A stretch of DNA of 64,000 nt, from the NCBI GenBank assembly GCA_944548615.1, contig OX155960.1:30409973-30473972 (forward strand), written 5' to 3'. This stretch comes from Micropterix aruncella (Eukaryota; Arthropoda; Insecta; Lepidoptera; Micropterigidae). Of this stretch, positions 51,187 through 64,000 are shown piece by piece. Within the stretch, counting starts at the first letter, position 1. Each line of letters starts with the position of its first letter. The notes beneath the pieces are model-generated. The model saw nothing but the letters and a program-made list of their open reading frames with translations. It had not been told where the DNA came from and searched no databases. A program made the position numbers and the translations under genes.

Positions 51187-51355
51187 CAGGGCCGCATTCA
51201 GGCAAATTATTCACTTACTGAGCTCTTTGAATTTGTTTACCCAGTAGATAATAAATGAACATAGATCTAATCGAATTTTGTTCACATTTTCCATTTGCGA
51301 TATTTCTGAATCTCTCCTAATTTAGCCTCCCACGCCCACCTTAAATTCGGCCCTG
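51187..51355. mobile_element. Possible small MITE with CAGGGCCG ends (hAT-like)
   Basis: CAGGGCCGCATTCAGG at the left is inverted at CCTTAAATTCGGCCCTG at the right, 169 bp overall. CAGGG-type ends recall hAT elements. The 8 bases on each side (ACTTTAAT and GAAGTTCA) do not match, so the assignment is weak. Confidence 0.4.
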
Positions 51356-53103
<1,748 letters not shown>

Positions 53104-53160
53104 TGCCCTTTCATTATTTTATCATTTCATTTATTTAGTAATAAACATAATTTCAATTTG

Positions 53161-53741
<581 letters not shown>

Positions 53742-53940
53742 TACCACGTAAAGTTTGTAGCACCCGAGGTTTCGGCGATGTTGCAACCCCCGTTGCCCAG
53801 GGTGCATTACCATATCTACCTTGGATAACGGCGGTTGCAACATCGCCGGAACATCGGGTGCTACAAACATTACGCGGTAAATTCGTTTTTATCTTATTTA
53901 TAATGTCAAACAATCGCGATAGTCTTCGATTTCATATTAA
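53742..53940. mobile_element. Foldback MITE family I, copy 2
   Basis: GTTTGTAGCACCCGAGGTTT, CGGCGATGTTGCAACC at the left is inverted at GGTTGCAACATCGCCGGAAC, ATCGGGTGCTACAAAC at the right. Right-hand wording (GCGGTAAATTCGTTTTTATC, AATCGCGATAGTCTTCGATT) matches copy 1. The centre is shorter than in copy 1 and unrelated to its G-run. Confidence 0.78.
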
Positions 53941-54179
53941 GGTAATAATATCTAATAACATAAAAATGATTAAAAAATAGAAAATAGCACAAAAATACAG
54001 GATGTTAAATGTTCATATTTTATTTCGCGATTACTTTGCTCTTTCAATATGTCTCGTTTCACCGACGTTTATGCAGGTCAATCGCATGTCCTTTCATATA
54101 GAAAAAAAAACCTTAAAATGTCATCCTCCGATAAGCACCGAAGCTGAAGGATATTTAAATCACGCCCTCACAATACGGC
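53941..54179. other. AT-rich stretch
   Basis: Nothing recognised. Confidence 0.4.
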
Positions 54180-54330
54180 AGGGACATTAACGCCGGACGC
54201 GGGCGAGCGACACTCGCCGCGTCCCCATTAACGACAGACAACGTGTCGCGTCGCATTCCGTCGCCTCGCGTCCGTTTCGTCGCGTCTCGAAACGCGCGCG
54301 TTACCGTCGCATCGCGTCTTCAATGTTTGT
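54180..54330. promoter_or_regulatory. CpG island with repeated TCGCGTC/GTCGC words
   Basis: GTCGC or TCGCGTC-type words occur about nine times in 120 bases (54243-54320), mixed with GCGCGCG. A possible clustered binding site or a decayed short repeat. Confidence 0.3.
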
Positions 54331-55773
54331 AAACAATTCGAAAACTGATCGTACAATTTACTATCCTTAAAGTCGACATTAATACCGGTCACTGTATTTA
54401 TCATACGCGTATACCCCCTCCGCTAATAAGCCTATATGCACTGCGTGCGTGCGGTGACCATGCCATTGAAGGGACGCGGGATTATATTTATATATTAAGA
54501 ATCAGTCTACGTATGTTTATAATTGCAAACTACAAAAATAGACAATTTTGACACAACGTTACATTCAAATACATAGTAAAAATAAATTGTCACACAACGT
54601 AAATATCTTGATACCGCACAGGTGAAATCGTAGGTGCCCTTCGACATCGGTGCATTTGCTATTCATTTCATATGAGACTGAGCCACAGCAAAGTGTGTTA
54701 TGCCACTGAGACTGATCCACAGCAAAGCTAGTAATGCATATATAATATACTTCCTATAAATATTTACATGTACGTAATATATAAATATATATGTATCTAT
54801 TATTATTTATAATCACTATTATTTGTAATCACTTCAATCATCTCGTACAGAGCGTCGACTGCAACGAGTAGTGCCACATCAACGCAGTGCGCACCATCGA
54901 GCAATTAAACACAAGATCACAGGAACTGAATGCCAGAACTCCGTTTCTTTAAAATAACGTTTTTGGAAAAGTTTTTGTTCCTTGACTTTTCTGTTTATAT
55001 AATGTAGTAATTTTCTTTTTTCTTTGTACTGCACATTAATATGTAAAATCTATCGACACCCATTCCATTCTTTTCCCTATCCCAACCCCTAGAGTAGGCA
55101 CACTTAAAATTCATTGAAACTATTGTTGAACGAATGTCATCGGCCAGAAATATTGTATTTAATGTAATTGTTTTATTTTTGGAATCGCTGTATGTTTTCC
55201 TTATTAAATAAATAAATAAACAATTCACAAAATCACAAATTCATAAATGCAAGCGCCTGTGGTAACAAATCACTAGTGCTAGTGTTTCTCAAATATTTTT
55301 TACACTTGTGAAAACAAGCTACCACTGTCAACAAAAAAATATTCACAAATGGAAATAGTGTGCACCACTTTTGAAATTTGAAGATATACCTAATAACAAT
55401 TGGAAATTGACTGAAAAGATTTGCGAGGAAATATTGCAAATGGTTTGGGCGATAAATGGAAAGAAAATAAAAATTGGACAGAAGTGAGCTGATCGTCTTT
55501 CGTGATTTTTAATCTATGAGAATTATTGAGAAATCATGCACAGTTAGAATGCCATTATTAGGCAAAGAAAACTAAAATGAAAATTAACTACAACTGTTTA
55601 GCTACATACCCGATATAGTTATAGATCTTTGATTTTAGTCTTATTAATACCCCTTAGTAAATATCACGAGAAAATGGCAAGTCACAATTACAACAAAAAC
55701 TATGTGAAATTTAGTCGTGCGATCCTAATTAACGACAAACGTCGTGGTCACCCCACTCGATGCATCCACGCAG
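54331..55773. other. AT-rich stretch, no gene seen
   Basis: A 34-base direct duplication (GAGACTGAKCCACAGCAAAG) lies at 54674 and 54708. Frames of 68-77 codons on minus at 54995-55439 match nothing. No RNA gene. Confidence 0.45.
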
Positions 55774-55810
55774 TGGCGCAGCCAGTTTCGTCGTGGGTGT
55801 AATAAAAAAA
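55774..55810. mobile_element. Solitary TE end-like motif
   Basis: CAGTGGCGCAGCCAG resembles the terminus of hAT-type elements common in insects. No partner inverted end was found within 2 kb. Confidence 0.25.
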
Positions 55811-55879
55811 TATTAAGTACCCAAACAGGAAATTTCATGTCGGTATTGACTCGAATCTTAACTTTGCGCTTCATATAAC

Positions 55880-57010
55880 CCGCCGTAATAAATTGCCACC
55901 GAGTATCATGACGTCATTTAGCTAGAAGTTATATTAGCGCTCAAAGAAATCTTTTTCTCTGTCAATTAAGTACGCAAAAGCTCATTAAAATTTTCTGTGC
56001 GGCTCATTTTGCGGTTAATGCGAATAATTCGCCCCACGATCGCGAATTCGGCACTTTAAATTTAATGCGAGAATGCATTTCATTTAGCTTTCGTCTTAAT
56101 GCGCCTTACACGAGTGCAGTCTTGGTTTTAATGATCGCCTCGCGGTTTCAAGCTGAACCATAATGTGTCATTGGTCTGGAAAGCTGGTACGGTTTTGCTG
56201 TACCCTGCTAATTTGCTGTGGCGATGGAAATGTCTTTTAAAAAAAGTTCAATCAGCGCTCGCGATGACTTGCGCAACGACTATCACGCAGTGGTCATTAT
56301 TTGTAGACGGCAAACCCATCGGAACAGTCTTTAGTTCGCGACTTCAAATTAAGGTCATTCCGATCCGACGTAGTCATTAAAACCAATTGAGAATATTTAA
56401 ATCAGATCACGGAGTGGAATTGAAATGACCGTTAGCCATCGCGCGCCTCGCCTCGTCATCAGTATTCTAATATTCCGAAGATTGTCTCTCTTTAGTAATG
56501 TGTAAGCCAGGGCAAATTAGTATGACGCTAATTTTGTTGCATGTCTATTTATGTCGATATTTATTACCGTTCGTCCAATCTGCTCATAATTCGATAGCCG
56601 GAGCATGTGAGCGACGATCTAGAGCCGATAAATTACAATTATTAGAGACTGAATAATCGGTTGGAAGTTTCGACAACGAGATGTAATTACTGGAATCGAG
56701 GCGGTTTCTTCGGGCGGACCCAGGCTCTCGGGCTGTTTGCCATTATGATTGGCGTTTATTAGTGAGATTTATTAGCTTCTCATTCCGTTGACGTCATCCG
56801 CTTTGTCTATCTCCTATTTTGCGTGTGTGTCTGTGAGATTGATTAATGTTCATTAACGGCTCGGTCACAAGGGGCGCTTAATTCCATTTGCCAATAATGT
56901 GAGATGTGAGATTCATTAGATCAATCACCGGGTCGTGATCGGGCGACAGTCACCTTCGTTTTGTCATTGTTGATTGTGCTCGAGAACGGCTCGAGCACTT
57001 TGCCATCGAT
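55880..57010. promoter_or_regulatory. Longest unique block with regulatory character
   Basis: About 1.1 kb free of recognised repeats and GC-balanced, with two perfect TGACGTCA sites (55909-55916 and 56789-56796). It has many ATTAG/ATTA words (GTTTATTAGTGAGATTTATT, AGATTCATTAGATCAATC) and GATTAATG. It resembles conserved non-coding DNA at insect developmental genes. A 71-codon frame at 56165 matches nothing. Conservation could not be tested. Confidence 0.3.
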
Positions 57011-58139
57011 CTATTAGGGTCATTAGACACGTATGTTGGTTGTTAGATTCTCTTCTTGTGTTTTTAGCATGTATACGAAAGTGATTTAAACTACATCATT
57101 ATTTACGTGAAAGATATATTTGTTGTTAACTAGAACTTAAACTTTCGGATTTCCTTGATGTTTGCGATAAATCAGCGGTGTAGATATTTTGATAGTAGCG
57201 GGTACATCGCGGTAAGCCATTTTATATGATTTTATAGTTTTATTATTTATATCTTCTATTACATATGGTGTTCAGTGATCAATTGAGTCATTAGCGGAAA
57301 TAAATATTTTCAACTTACTATTACTTTTTACTTTTTCGACATATGATATTGAAAATATTTCAAATTATTATTTTAATTATCTTTTATGTGTGAATATCCA
57401 TATTTTGATAATGAAATAGTCTCGTATTAAATACCACCATGTGCAACATAAATATAAATGACAAATATGGTTAACAAAATATACTGTTTTTTTAATATCT
57501 TTGTGTATTAAGTTGTTGTATCATATTATTTAATTTTGGCTCTCTTATTATCGCATGTCTTGTAGCTCCAACGAGCTATTTTCAACGAGCTCTGCAAAGT
57601 CTACTAATAGCATCATGAAGAGTTTCGTACACTTAACAGCAGTCTTTCTTGCTCATTTATTATGGAATAATGAGATTAGTCATATGTATCCTGAGAGCTC
57701 AACAACAAACATATTGATCGTAAGATAACGCATCCAAAATAATCTCTAGGTATAGTATTAGTAAAATTGTTGCAGTTTGTATATCATTACAAGTATTGAA
57801 GGTTCTTTTACTTATTTCTGTATATGATCAGATTATATAGCGCGGACAGCGCGTTCGTAATATATTAAATAAACCAAAAAACACACTGCATAATAGGACG
57901 CGACTTATCCATGCATATAAATGTAGTCCTTGTGAAAGGACTGTCCGTGAATTATTCCGCTTTGTCGCTTAGTTTACGTTTGTCTAACACTTCAATCATC
58001 GCGTTAATGAGGTATTAATTATAATTTGAAATACGGCAATATTTTAAAACCATTTTTATCACGTTAATAAGCCCATATTGACTACATAGGTACGGTTGCA
58101 ATAAGATTTGAGTTCCGATAACGAGAGTTTAATTAGAAT
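57011..58139. other. AT-rich stretch, no gene seen
   Basis: No open frame above 60 codons and no repeat recognised. Confidence 0.45.
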
Positions 58140-58570
58140 TGCCTTTTAATAAAAGAACGTGGCAAATGGACGATCTGTCAGTCCGCGGTGGCAGCGAGTG
58201 CAAATAACTTCCTCTATTCTGGCGGAGCTGCCGCTCTGGTTGGGTTTTTTTTTGTTGGTCCTTCGCGGCCGGATCCGTCGTCGGCGCATTCGTCTCGCGT
58301 CGTCTTCACTCGGCCACAGCCGTTCATTGGATGGAATCTACATTAAAAACTAATCAGTCCGTCGGCTTGACGCTTGTCTCCGGGCGGTGCGCGCTCGCTC
58401 CGTCCCGCTCGCGCCCGCCGAGGGGTGCCTCGCCCCCTCCCCCTCGCACGACCTCTTTGTTCGCCCGTGTATCTTTAAATCAAATTAACTCCTCCGCCGC
58501 GAGAAATCCGCAACTGAGAAAAGGACCATTGATTGGGAGAAAGAAAAATGCGCCACGCGGAAAGTATATT
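58140..58570 (+). promoter_or_regulatory. CpG-rich island with initiator-like motifs
   Basis: CTGTCAGTCCGCGG at about 58174 and AATCAGTCCGTCGG at about 58352 both contain TCAGTC, compatible with the insect initiator. The block is GC-rich (GGGCGGTGCGCGCTCG, CGCCCCCTCCCCCTCG). A 122-codon + frame (58331-58699) begins at ATGG and runs through it, but the product resembles no family. Confidence 0.25.
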
Positions 58571-58964
58571 TTTTGCACCGACCCTGTTTTTAACAACAAC
58601 CCTTTCGCTAGGGTGACACGTCAACATATTCGTTATTTTTTATGGGAATTAAATACGGAAGATTTAAAATATATCGCATGCAATACAGGCTTTTTTTAGA
58701 GTAGAATAGGGTAAGAGTTTACGCATGTCCCTAAAAGAACGATTCTCGAAAATAATAGGTCACAACGAGTAATCGACGCGACTCTCACCCTTTCCTACAT
58801 CGGAATATAAAAGATGCTGTTATTGACATATAAAAATATATTTTATATATAAAATAGTAATCAAAACAAATTGCCGAAAAAACTTTTTGAATTTGTTAAT
58901 AACTATTGCCTAATGCGTTTAGAACGTATGACCCTTAAAGTCTTCAAGCTTTTATAACTCCAAA
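58571..58964. other. Stretch with no recognised gene
   Basis: AT-rich; nothing seen. Confidence 0.4.
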
Positions 58965-59565
58965 CGGGTAGTACTATCTACCTACCCGAACCCGACACCT
59001 CATGAAGTTTTAACGATTAGTCGTTCTATCTCCCTGGAGTGAGCGCAGAAAACTTGGACAAAACAGTCCACCGTCAAACTCCGCCACATGCCCGTAAGAG
59101 GCCAACGCCTTAACCGCAAGATAGCCAGGAGTGTTACCCAGCGGGCTTACACTCACGCCCTTACTTCCAATTGCGACCAGATTACTCCAGTCTCTCGACT
59201 GGATACGAGTTCGAGGTCGCTTGCGCGGTCCTCTCCCTTACGAAGCGGTGAAACGGTGTATACTGAATCTATCGCGGACCACGGCATCCTTTGCCCGGCT
59301 GTTCACCCAGGATCGGGTAGCCGATGGTCTTTTCAAGAGCAGTCGCCGTAAGGTCCGCAACCACCCCCGCTCTATAGGAAACAGTACTGCTTCCAGACTC
59401 CACCGACTGTTAGTCAGAGTGCACAATCGATTGGCTTACGCCGCACGGTGCGCAGACCGTCCAGGAGCGCGAAGGTTGATTCCTAGGGGAAACTAGCCCT
59501 AAGGCCAGAGTCCTACCCAGGCTCGCACTTCATGCGTGGAGGCCGCTGGATGGGTGTTGACCCGT
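58965..59565 (-). mobile_element. Family D element, reverse copy
   Basis: Read on minus it matches the 32641 copy along most of its length: CATCCAGCGGCCTCCACGCA, TGCGCACCGTGCGGCGTAAG, TTTCCTATAGAGCGGGGGTG, GCCTCTTACGGGCATGTGGC, GTGGACTGTTTTGTCC. It reaches the end region, where the hairpin has decayed to TGTCGGGTTCGGGTAG. Frames on + are antisense to the element. Confidence 0.7.
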
Positions 59566-59972
59566 GAGTGTGATCAACCCTGAACTTAGCTCCCATATTT
59601 CACTATGTAATATGTATTGTACTATGAGGGATATTATGTTATATATCAAAAATAATTCATCTGTGACATTTCATGATCAGCCTACATTCCATCTGCAAGC
59701 TATTCATCGCTGCGCATTTGGAATCATATTAATACGTTGCAAAGCCCGGTAGCGTCGGGGATTTCGACATATTCGCGAGTCTCTCCCATGGCGACACAGA
59801 TTCGATATATTTCATTGTGAAAGGGAGAATCGTGCACACGCGGTCCGTCTGTCTAGCGACGGCGAAAAATTATTCAGCTCATTATAAGGGGAATTGCACA
59901 CAATATTAAACCACGAATGTGTGCAATTTGTGTAAGCGCCATTCGAAGGAAATCCATGGTAATCCTGTAATA
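59566..59972. other. Stretch with no recognised gene
   Basis: 59745-59970 is GC-richer and unique-looking. No coding recognised. Confidence 0.4.
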
Positions 59973-60207
59973 GGCTCGGATGCGGCGGCTTTGTGGGTTT
60001 CTGCAGTCGCGTGATCGTTTATAGATAGATACACTTTCATTTATCTACCTCGTTGGATAACTATTATTTACATTTGTTTAATATACGTCTAGTCTTTTTT
60101 AAATACGTTGACATGGGCTCGGATGCATCAGTTGTGTGGGTTTTCGCAGTTGTGTGATCGACTATAAATAGATTCACTCTCATTTATCTATCTCGTTGGA
60201 TAATCTC
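59973..60207. repeat. Direct repeat, ~90 bases, offset 143
   Basis: GGCTCGGATGC starts at 59973 and 60116. Both copies continue with TTGTGTGGGTTTTYGCAGT-like wording, GTGTGATCG, TATARATAGAT and CATTTATCTAYCTCGTTGGA. The copies differ at many sites. The second copy runs into the LINE remnant. Confidence 0.75.
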
Positions 60208-60239
60208 TCTATCTAATGTTTACATTTACAATATTTACA

Positions 60240-60385
60240 TAAACTGTTCCACTGGTCTACAGTTCGGTTGGCTATGTATTGTTTCCTGGGATTTGTGTAG
60301 AATCATGCTTTCTCTTGTTTGAAGTCGTGTCCTGGCAGATGATCCATGTCGTTCCGCTTGAAGATTGAAGGCAACTCGGGGCAAT
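60240..60385 (-). pseudogene. LINE C-terminal remnant
   Basis: The minus strand reads PGHDFKQEKA, a stop, FYTNPRKQYIANRTVDQWNSL (21 residues at about 60255-60335; key words TNPRK, NRTVDQWNSL). This matches the last conserved block of many LINE polymerases (RGHxxKL, FxTNxRKxFFxNRVVxxWNSLP). Very short and decayed. Adjoins the mariner remnant, perhaps by nested insertion. Confidence 0.5.
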
Positions 60386-60399
60386 TATAGCATCCGTTG

Positions 60400-60640
60400 A
60401 GGATCGTATACTTCTCAATGAAATAGAAGTCTATTGGAGCAAAATCTGTTGATTACGGTAGGTGACAAAGAGTTTCCAGCTGCAACTTCTGCAACGTTAT
60501 AACTGTTTGTTATAAAGGGTGGTCGATTGTTATCATGCAGAAGCATTGGCGATGAGTATTTAATCGCGAGCTTCTCCGTCATTGTTTGCAATTGCTGAAA
60601 AACACATCTGCGTTAAATAATAAGCCAGACTGTTAAAAGC
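60400..60640 (-). pseudogene. mariner-family transposase remnant
   Basis: Minus-strand pieces in order: QLQTMTEKLAIKYSSPMLLH then DNNRP (about 60518-60600), then in a shifted frame LQKLQLETLCHLP, a stop, STDFAPIDFYFIEK (about 60416-60495). This is the HDNARPH to PYSPDLAPTD region of mariner transposases. The second and third catalytic Asp codons (60532-60534 and 60429-60431) lie 103 bases apart, compatible with the D34D spacing (105) after a net two-base loss. Stops, shifts and missing termini show it is inactive. Confidence 0.66.
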
Positions 60641-61005
60641 TGTAATGGAAGACACCAGCACAGGACCTAGTACTCGAAAATAACGCAACTTTTCAATTTA
60701 TCTATTATCGCACCCAATAAAATATCCGATCAATCACAAGCGACAGAAAGATAAATGAACAACTGATGTCGATATAATGATGGCTTTAAATTCTAATTCA
60801 ATTTAACTTCCAAACACAAGTTATTCACACTCAATGCCTGGGTATTCCAAGATCGACAATGTAGCTAGTGGAAACTGTTCAAGATACAGAGAAGAAGGTC
60901 GATGTTCTTATTAGTCTAGCGCATGCGCCAATTAAGATTTTTGATAACAAGCACTTCCATATTTTAACCACATTAGAGTGTAAAATGACATGCTGTTAAA
61001 TTATA
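60641..61005. other. AT-rich stretch
   Basis: May include the decayed N-terminal part of the mariner copy; nothing else recognised. Confidence 0.35.
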
Positions 61006-61263
61006 GTGGCGGCGGAGAAGTTAACTTTAAAGGTTCCGGGTACGATTCCCGGTGAGTCACTATTTTCCTTTGGGAAAAAATAACGGAATCGCATTTTCAT
61101 TTCTATCGATCGAATGCAATAACAAGACACACACAGTCACACGTTACACGCACACATACATAAACACTACATAGTAGTGTTGGTTGGAAAAGGTTGTCGT
61201 ATGACAATAAACCCGCCAATTATGACATTTCACAATAAAGAGTATAAACAAACAAACAAATAA
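61006..61263 (+). mobile_element. tRNA-derived SINE, copy 3 with altered head
   Basis: The B-box (GGTACGATTCCCGG) and body (CCTTTGGGAAAAAATAACGG, TCTATCGATCGAATGC, GACAATAAACCCGCC) match copies 1 and 2, as does the AAAC tail. The head is GTGGCGGCGGAGAAGTTAAC instead of GTGGCATAGTGGTTAGGTCG, and about 14 bases between the boxes are missing, so the A-box is lost. It also retains GATCGAATGCAATAACAAGA. Confidence 0.85.
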
Positions 61264-62000
61264 TAGACATTTATCTTTCGACCACCAATCATGACCGCCG
61301 TGGGATTTCGCCCATCGAGATAAATGCGAACAGAAACACTGTCACCTGCAAGTCACCGCCGGAATCTCGAGACATTTTTGTCAAAACACTCCGCTCTCAA
61401 AGAAGACATTAATCACGAATAGAGTCCCGTGCGGCCGATTCGTCGCACACAAAAAAAAATACATATCGCAGTAAATATTCCCACTGTGATGATTAATTAA
61501 AGTTGGTCCTCATCGACTACCTTCGACGAAAAGACGGTTTTTACAGCCGCTTTAGGTGTTGTTTGCTCACGGATAAAGCCGCTATTGTCGCGATCGGGCA
61601 GGAGACGACAACATTTCCCCGCTTTATAGACGCAAGAGCGTCATCAACCCACGCTTTTAGAAATCTTTTTATATTATCGTGAAATTATTGTCCGCCGTAA
61701 CTGGCTGTAATATAAGAGCGACCCGACAGCGACGCTTCTGTATATTATACGTCGGATATTTAACAGTGAATCGGTTATTGCAATAAAATTTTATTGCTGA
61801 CAAAAAGTGGAATCCGTCGGACGGCGGACGAGCTCGAGAGTAGCGCGACTGGTGCGTATACAAACCGGGCGGTCTCGACGCAGGACGGTCGGGTACATGT
61901 GACAAATGCATCATGCATAATTTGCTGTCCACTTAATTTCTTCACGAGTACATCAAGGTCGTAGACCTATTAATTTTAAAATTCAAAAACAATTCTAGTT
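61264..62000. promoter_or_regulatory. GC-richer unique block, possible regulatory DNA
   Basis: Unique-looking and CpG-bearing, with ATTAATCACGAATAG, GATGATTAATTAAAG and TTTTATTGC words. An 87-codon minus frame at 61669-61932 has no known relative. Confidence 0.25.
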
Positions 62001-62454
62001 TTAATTATCGGGGGAGAGAGAAGTGTGCATAATTAGGCATCATAAAAAACTGCCCCGATATAAAGACAGATTCGATGTATAAAGATTGTTAGACTTTCTT
62101 TCATCTGGAGCGATCGCTAAGTTAGTTTAGTTAAAATATATAATATATTTTTTTTTCTGTCTTTCTGGCACAACCGTAGCACTCCAATAAGACTTGGAAA
62201 GTGAGCTCGCCTTATCACAGGAGTGCATAGCAAGGCGGGCTCAGCTGTACTTTAAATGGCACATCAAAAGAGCATTTAATGTATGCGCTATTTAACCTGG
62301 CCTCATGTAGATATATATCTAAATAAGATGCATATAACGTTAATTTATGGATTGTACATGATTTTTCATTTGTGTTCTTTCATTTGAATATTTATATAAC
62401 TAGTATAATAATAAATACAATAAAAGACATCGGTAAACAAATACAATTAACAGT
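62001..62454. other. Stretch with no recognised gene
   Basis: 62150-62290 (CTTTCTGGCACAACCGTAGC, AAGGCGGGCTCAGCTG) may be an interspersed repeat but no second copy is in the window. Confidence 0.4.
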
Positions 62455-62700
62455 CAAGCTCCGTCACATGTCCGTCAAAGGTTAAACCCAACGTCGAGGC
62501 ACTAGGGAATGCCACCCAGTAGGGCATGATCGGGTCCTGGATATCAGACTTCGACGAATTTCTCCGTCCTCTAGTCTGGTCACGGATTCTAAGGGTAGTT
62601 GACACCAGGTCAACATCTACCCCCGCTTCCTAGGAAACTTACGTTTCCAAATGTACCGTTCACTATCGTGTAATCGCACACAGACTTTGCGATAAAACAT
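62455..62700 (-). mobile_element. Family D fragment, reverse
   Basis: The minus strand carries GTTTCCTAGGAAGCGGGGGT, AGATGTTGACCTGGTGTC and a 3' part ending near GACGGACATGTGACGGAGCT. These correspond to the middle and later parts of the 32641 and 59000 copies, more diverged. Confidence 0.55.
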
Positions 62701-63224
62701 TTTTTTCTAGATCATTATAAAGGCGATAATTTCGCATCGAATCCCCAATATATTTATTTAAATTTATTTCGCGAGCCCCAAGTTTTGTATTTCTGCCCCC
62801 AAAAGCGAATAAATACCGCGGGACAGTTAGAGCCGCCCCCGCGCCGCGGGGGTTGACACAATGCCCCGGCCAGTTAACCCAAACATTCCAATAATATTGA
62901 AAAATGCCCCATTCAATGGGTTCGGGATCTATTCACGTGGGTTCTCTGTTCTCGCGGTAAGTGGAAGTATCCAGTGATCGCGTAGCTCCGGGATGCGTGA
63001 AATCCAACGGCGGGCCACAAAGGAATCCGGCCGTACCTGAGCCGATACTAATTAGGTACCGAAGGACCTTTAAGCTCCTGTTATTCTATATCCTGAGGGA
63101 GCTGCATTTCGGCGAAAATATAACGCGACGGGATGGCATCTGATATTGAGAGATAATCAGGGGTGGCCTAGTTGTTATTACTATTTAAAATAATTAGCTA
63201 GCGCAAACAATCACCGATTTAACT
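62701..63224 (+). promoter_or_regulatory. GC-rich unique block with a strong splice-donor candidate
   Basis: GC-rich centre (GCCCCCGCGCCGCGGGGG at 62834). ATGGGTTCGGGATC begins at 62918 and stays open for 13 codons and one base to GCG followed by GTAAGT (62957-62962), a near-consensus donor. This could be a short first coding exon (MGSGSIHVGSLFSR-like) or chance. 62961-63143 is also open but carries no known domain. Confidence 0.2.
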
Positions 63225-63560
63225 ACTATACCTCAAAATAAATACACTGAGATAAATATAACGATATATTATACAGAAATACGCATGTTTCAACAAGGAT
63301 TACGTATATTATTCGATCTGTGGTCCATACGTATGAATTCACATTACGCGTAACGGTTTTTGCGTGACGGTAGTTACCATGCCGTAATTTTAAAACATAA
63401 TGTTGTTTCATTACGTCGTGACGTTAATATCTCGCTTCTAACATGACAGGATACATACGGATACAGTAGGACAAATAAATCATGTTGAAACTACGGTATA
63501 CTGTTTTACGGTTTACTGGTATACGGTGTATACGGATTTCCGTATTAACCTTGGAGAAAA
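63225..63560 (-). repeat. Dispersed repeat family H, copy 3
   Basis: Matches 29960-30225 block by block (ATATAACGATATATTATACA, CATGTTTCAACAAGGATTAC, TGTGGTCCATACGTATGAAT, TTGCGTGACGGTAGTTACCA, AAATCATGTTGAAACTACGG, TTTCCGTATTAACC). No (TA)n is attached here. Confidence 0.65.
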
Positions 63561-64000
63561 TGTTCATACATATAATCGAGTAATAGAGTTTCAACAAATT
63601 ATAAGTAGAATTTTATGAGATTCAATATTCCAAATTCCTCAAACATGTAACGTAAAACTCAAAAATGAAATGCAAAATGCCCTGGCGCTGAAATCTTACA
63701 AAAACGAAGTGTCCATTGCCAACTATAGAATCAATATTAAATGTAATCCATATGGATATGGTATAATATAACAACTCTATATATGGAATATATGGTATAA
63801 TATAACAACTGAAAGATTTAAAGAAGAATTGCAAATCAAGATATATAACCGATAATACGTGAAATATGGCTAGCCATAAGGATATAATACAATGTAGGAG
63901 TAGGAACCCAAATAAAAAAGCATGGAGATACCCGTCATTCCAATTTTTTGATAACTGGCAATCTTTGTTACGGTTTCGAATTGGAATTCGAGTTTTTCAG
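63561..64000. other. AT-rich end of window
   Basis: A ~33-base direct duplication containing TATGGTATAATATAACAACT lies at 63757 and 63790. A 70-codon minus frame at 63622-63834 matches nothing. Confidence 0.45.

Noticed and set aside
51187..51355. Firm hAT MITE call
   Set aside because: The ends are suggestive but the flanking 8-mers do not match, so it is listed only at low confidence.

Overview
The window looks like nuclear DNA of a moth or butterfly (Lepidoptera). It is AT-rich with islands of CpG-dense sequence. Runs of the GTAGGTACCTACC type, typical of Lepidoptera, recur throughout. The repeats are those of an animal genome: a tRNA-derived SINE in three copies, relics of several non-LTR retrotransposon groups, a mariner relic, palindromic MITEs, and very long (TA)n tracts. 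There are no prokaryotic genes, operons or CRISPR arrays.

I found no intact host protein-coding gene. The long open frames encode only alternating Tyr-Ile and are read through (TA)n. The best genic signals are: a CpG-rich promoter-like block with an initiator and a possible first exon (1640-2234, + strand); a second TATA-bearing GC-rich block (28410-29100); a strong zero-exon (recursive) splice motif at 44631-44650 on the + strand; and isolated splice-donor candidates. Many unique GC-rich blocks (about 10.2, 13.3, 22.3, 25.2, 33.4, 35.5, 40.3, 43.0, 47.3, 49.6, 56, 58.2 and 61.5 kb) resemble conserved non-coding DNA. One reading, which is inference, is a long first intron or intergenic regulatory domain of a developmental gene transcribed left to right.

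Layout: 0.4-0.6 kb, a 5S rRNA-like copy. 1.6-2.2 kb, candidate promoter and first exon. 2.5-3.3 kb, a ~178-bp tandem repeat. 8.3 kb, a palindromic MITE. 9.0-9.6 kb, a LINE relic. 14.05-20.43 kb, a cluster of 557-619-bp tandem monomers in three diverged classes (called A, B and C/C' here), in both orientations and interleaved with (TA)n. 23.2-24.5 kb, two LINE relics with their broken 5' ends facing each other. 26.98, 28.1, 37.5, 38.8 and 53.7 kb, hairpins and MITEs. 29.2-29.8 kb, the longest (TA)n. 31.1, 42.4 and 61.0 kb, SINE copies. 32.6, 44.9, 46.4, 59.0 and 62.5 kb, an unclassified family D with a UUCG hairpin near its 3' end. 50.2-51.1 kb, an RTE relic. 51.8-53.4 kb, a second C' site built as (TA)n, C' forward, C' reverse, (TA)n. 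60.2-60.6 kb, LINE and mariner relics.

The strongest candidate for something undescribed is the A/B/C monomer family. The classes differ over most of their length. Each keeps a TTCCC/GGGAA-type dyad and a short palindrome at one fixed position, and the palindrome has changed on both arms in step between classes. The (TA)n tracts usually begin exactly at the monomer 5' boundary. All family assignments rest on reading the sequence by eye, with no database search.
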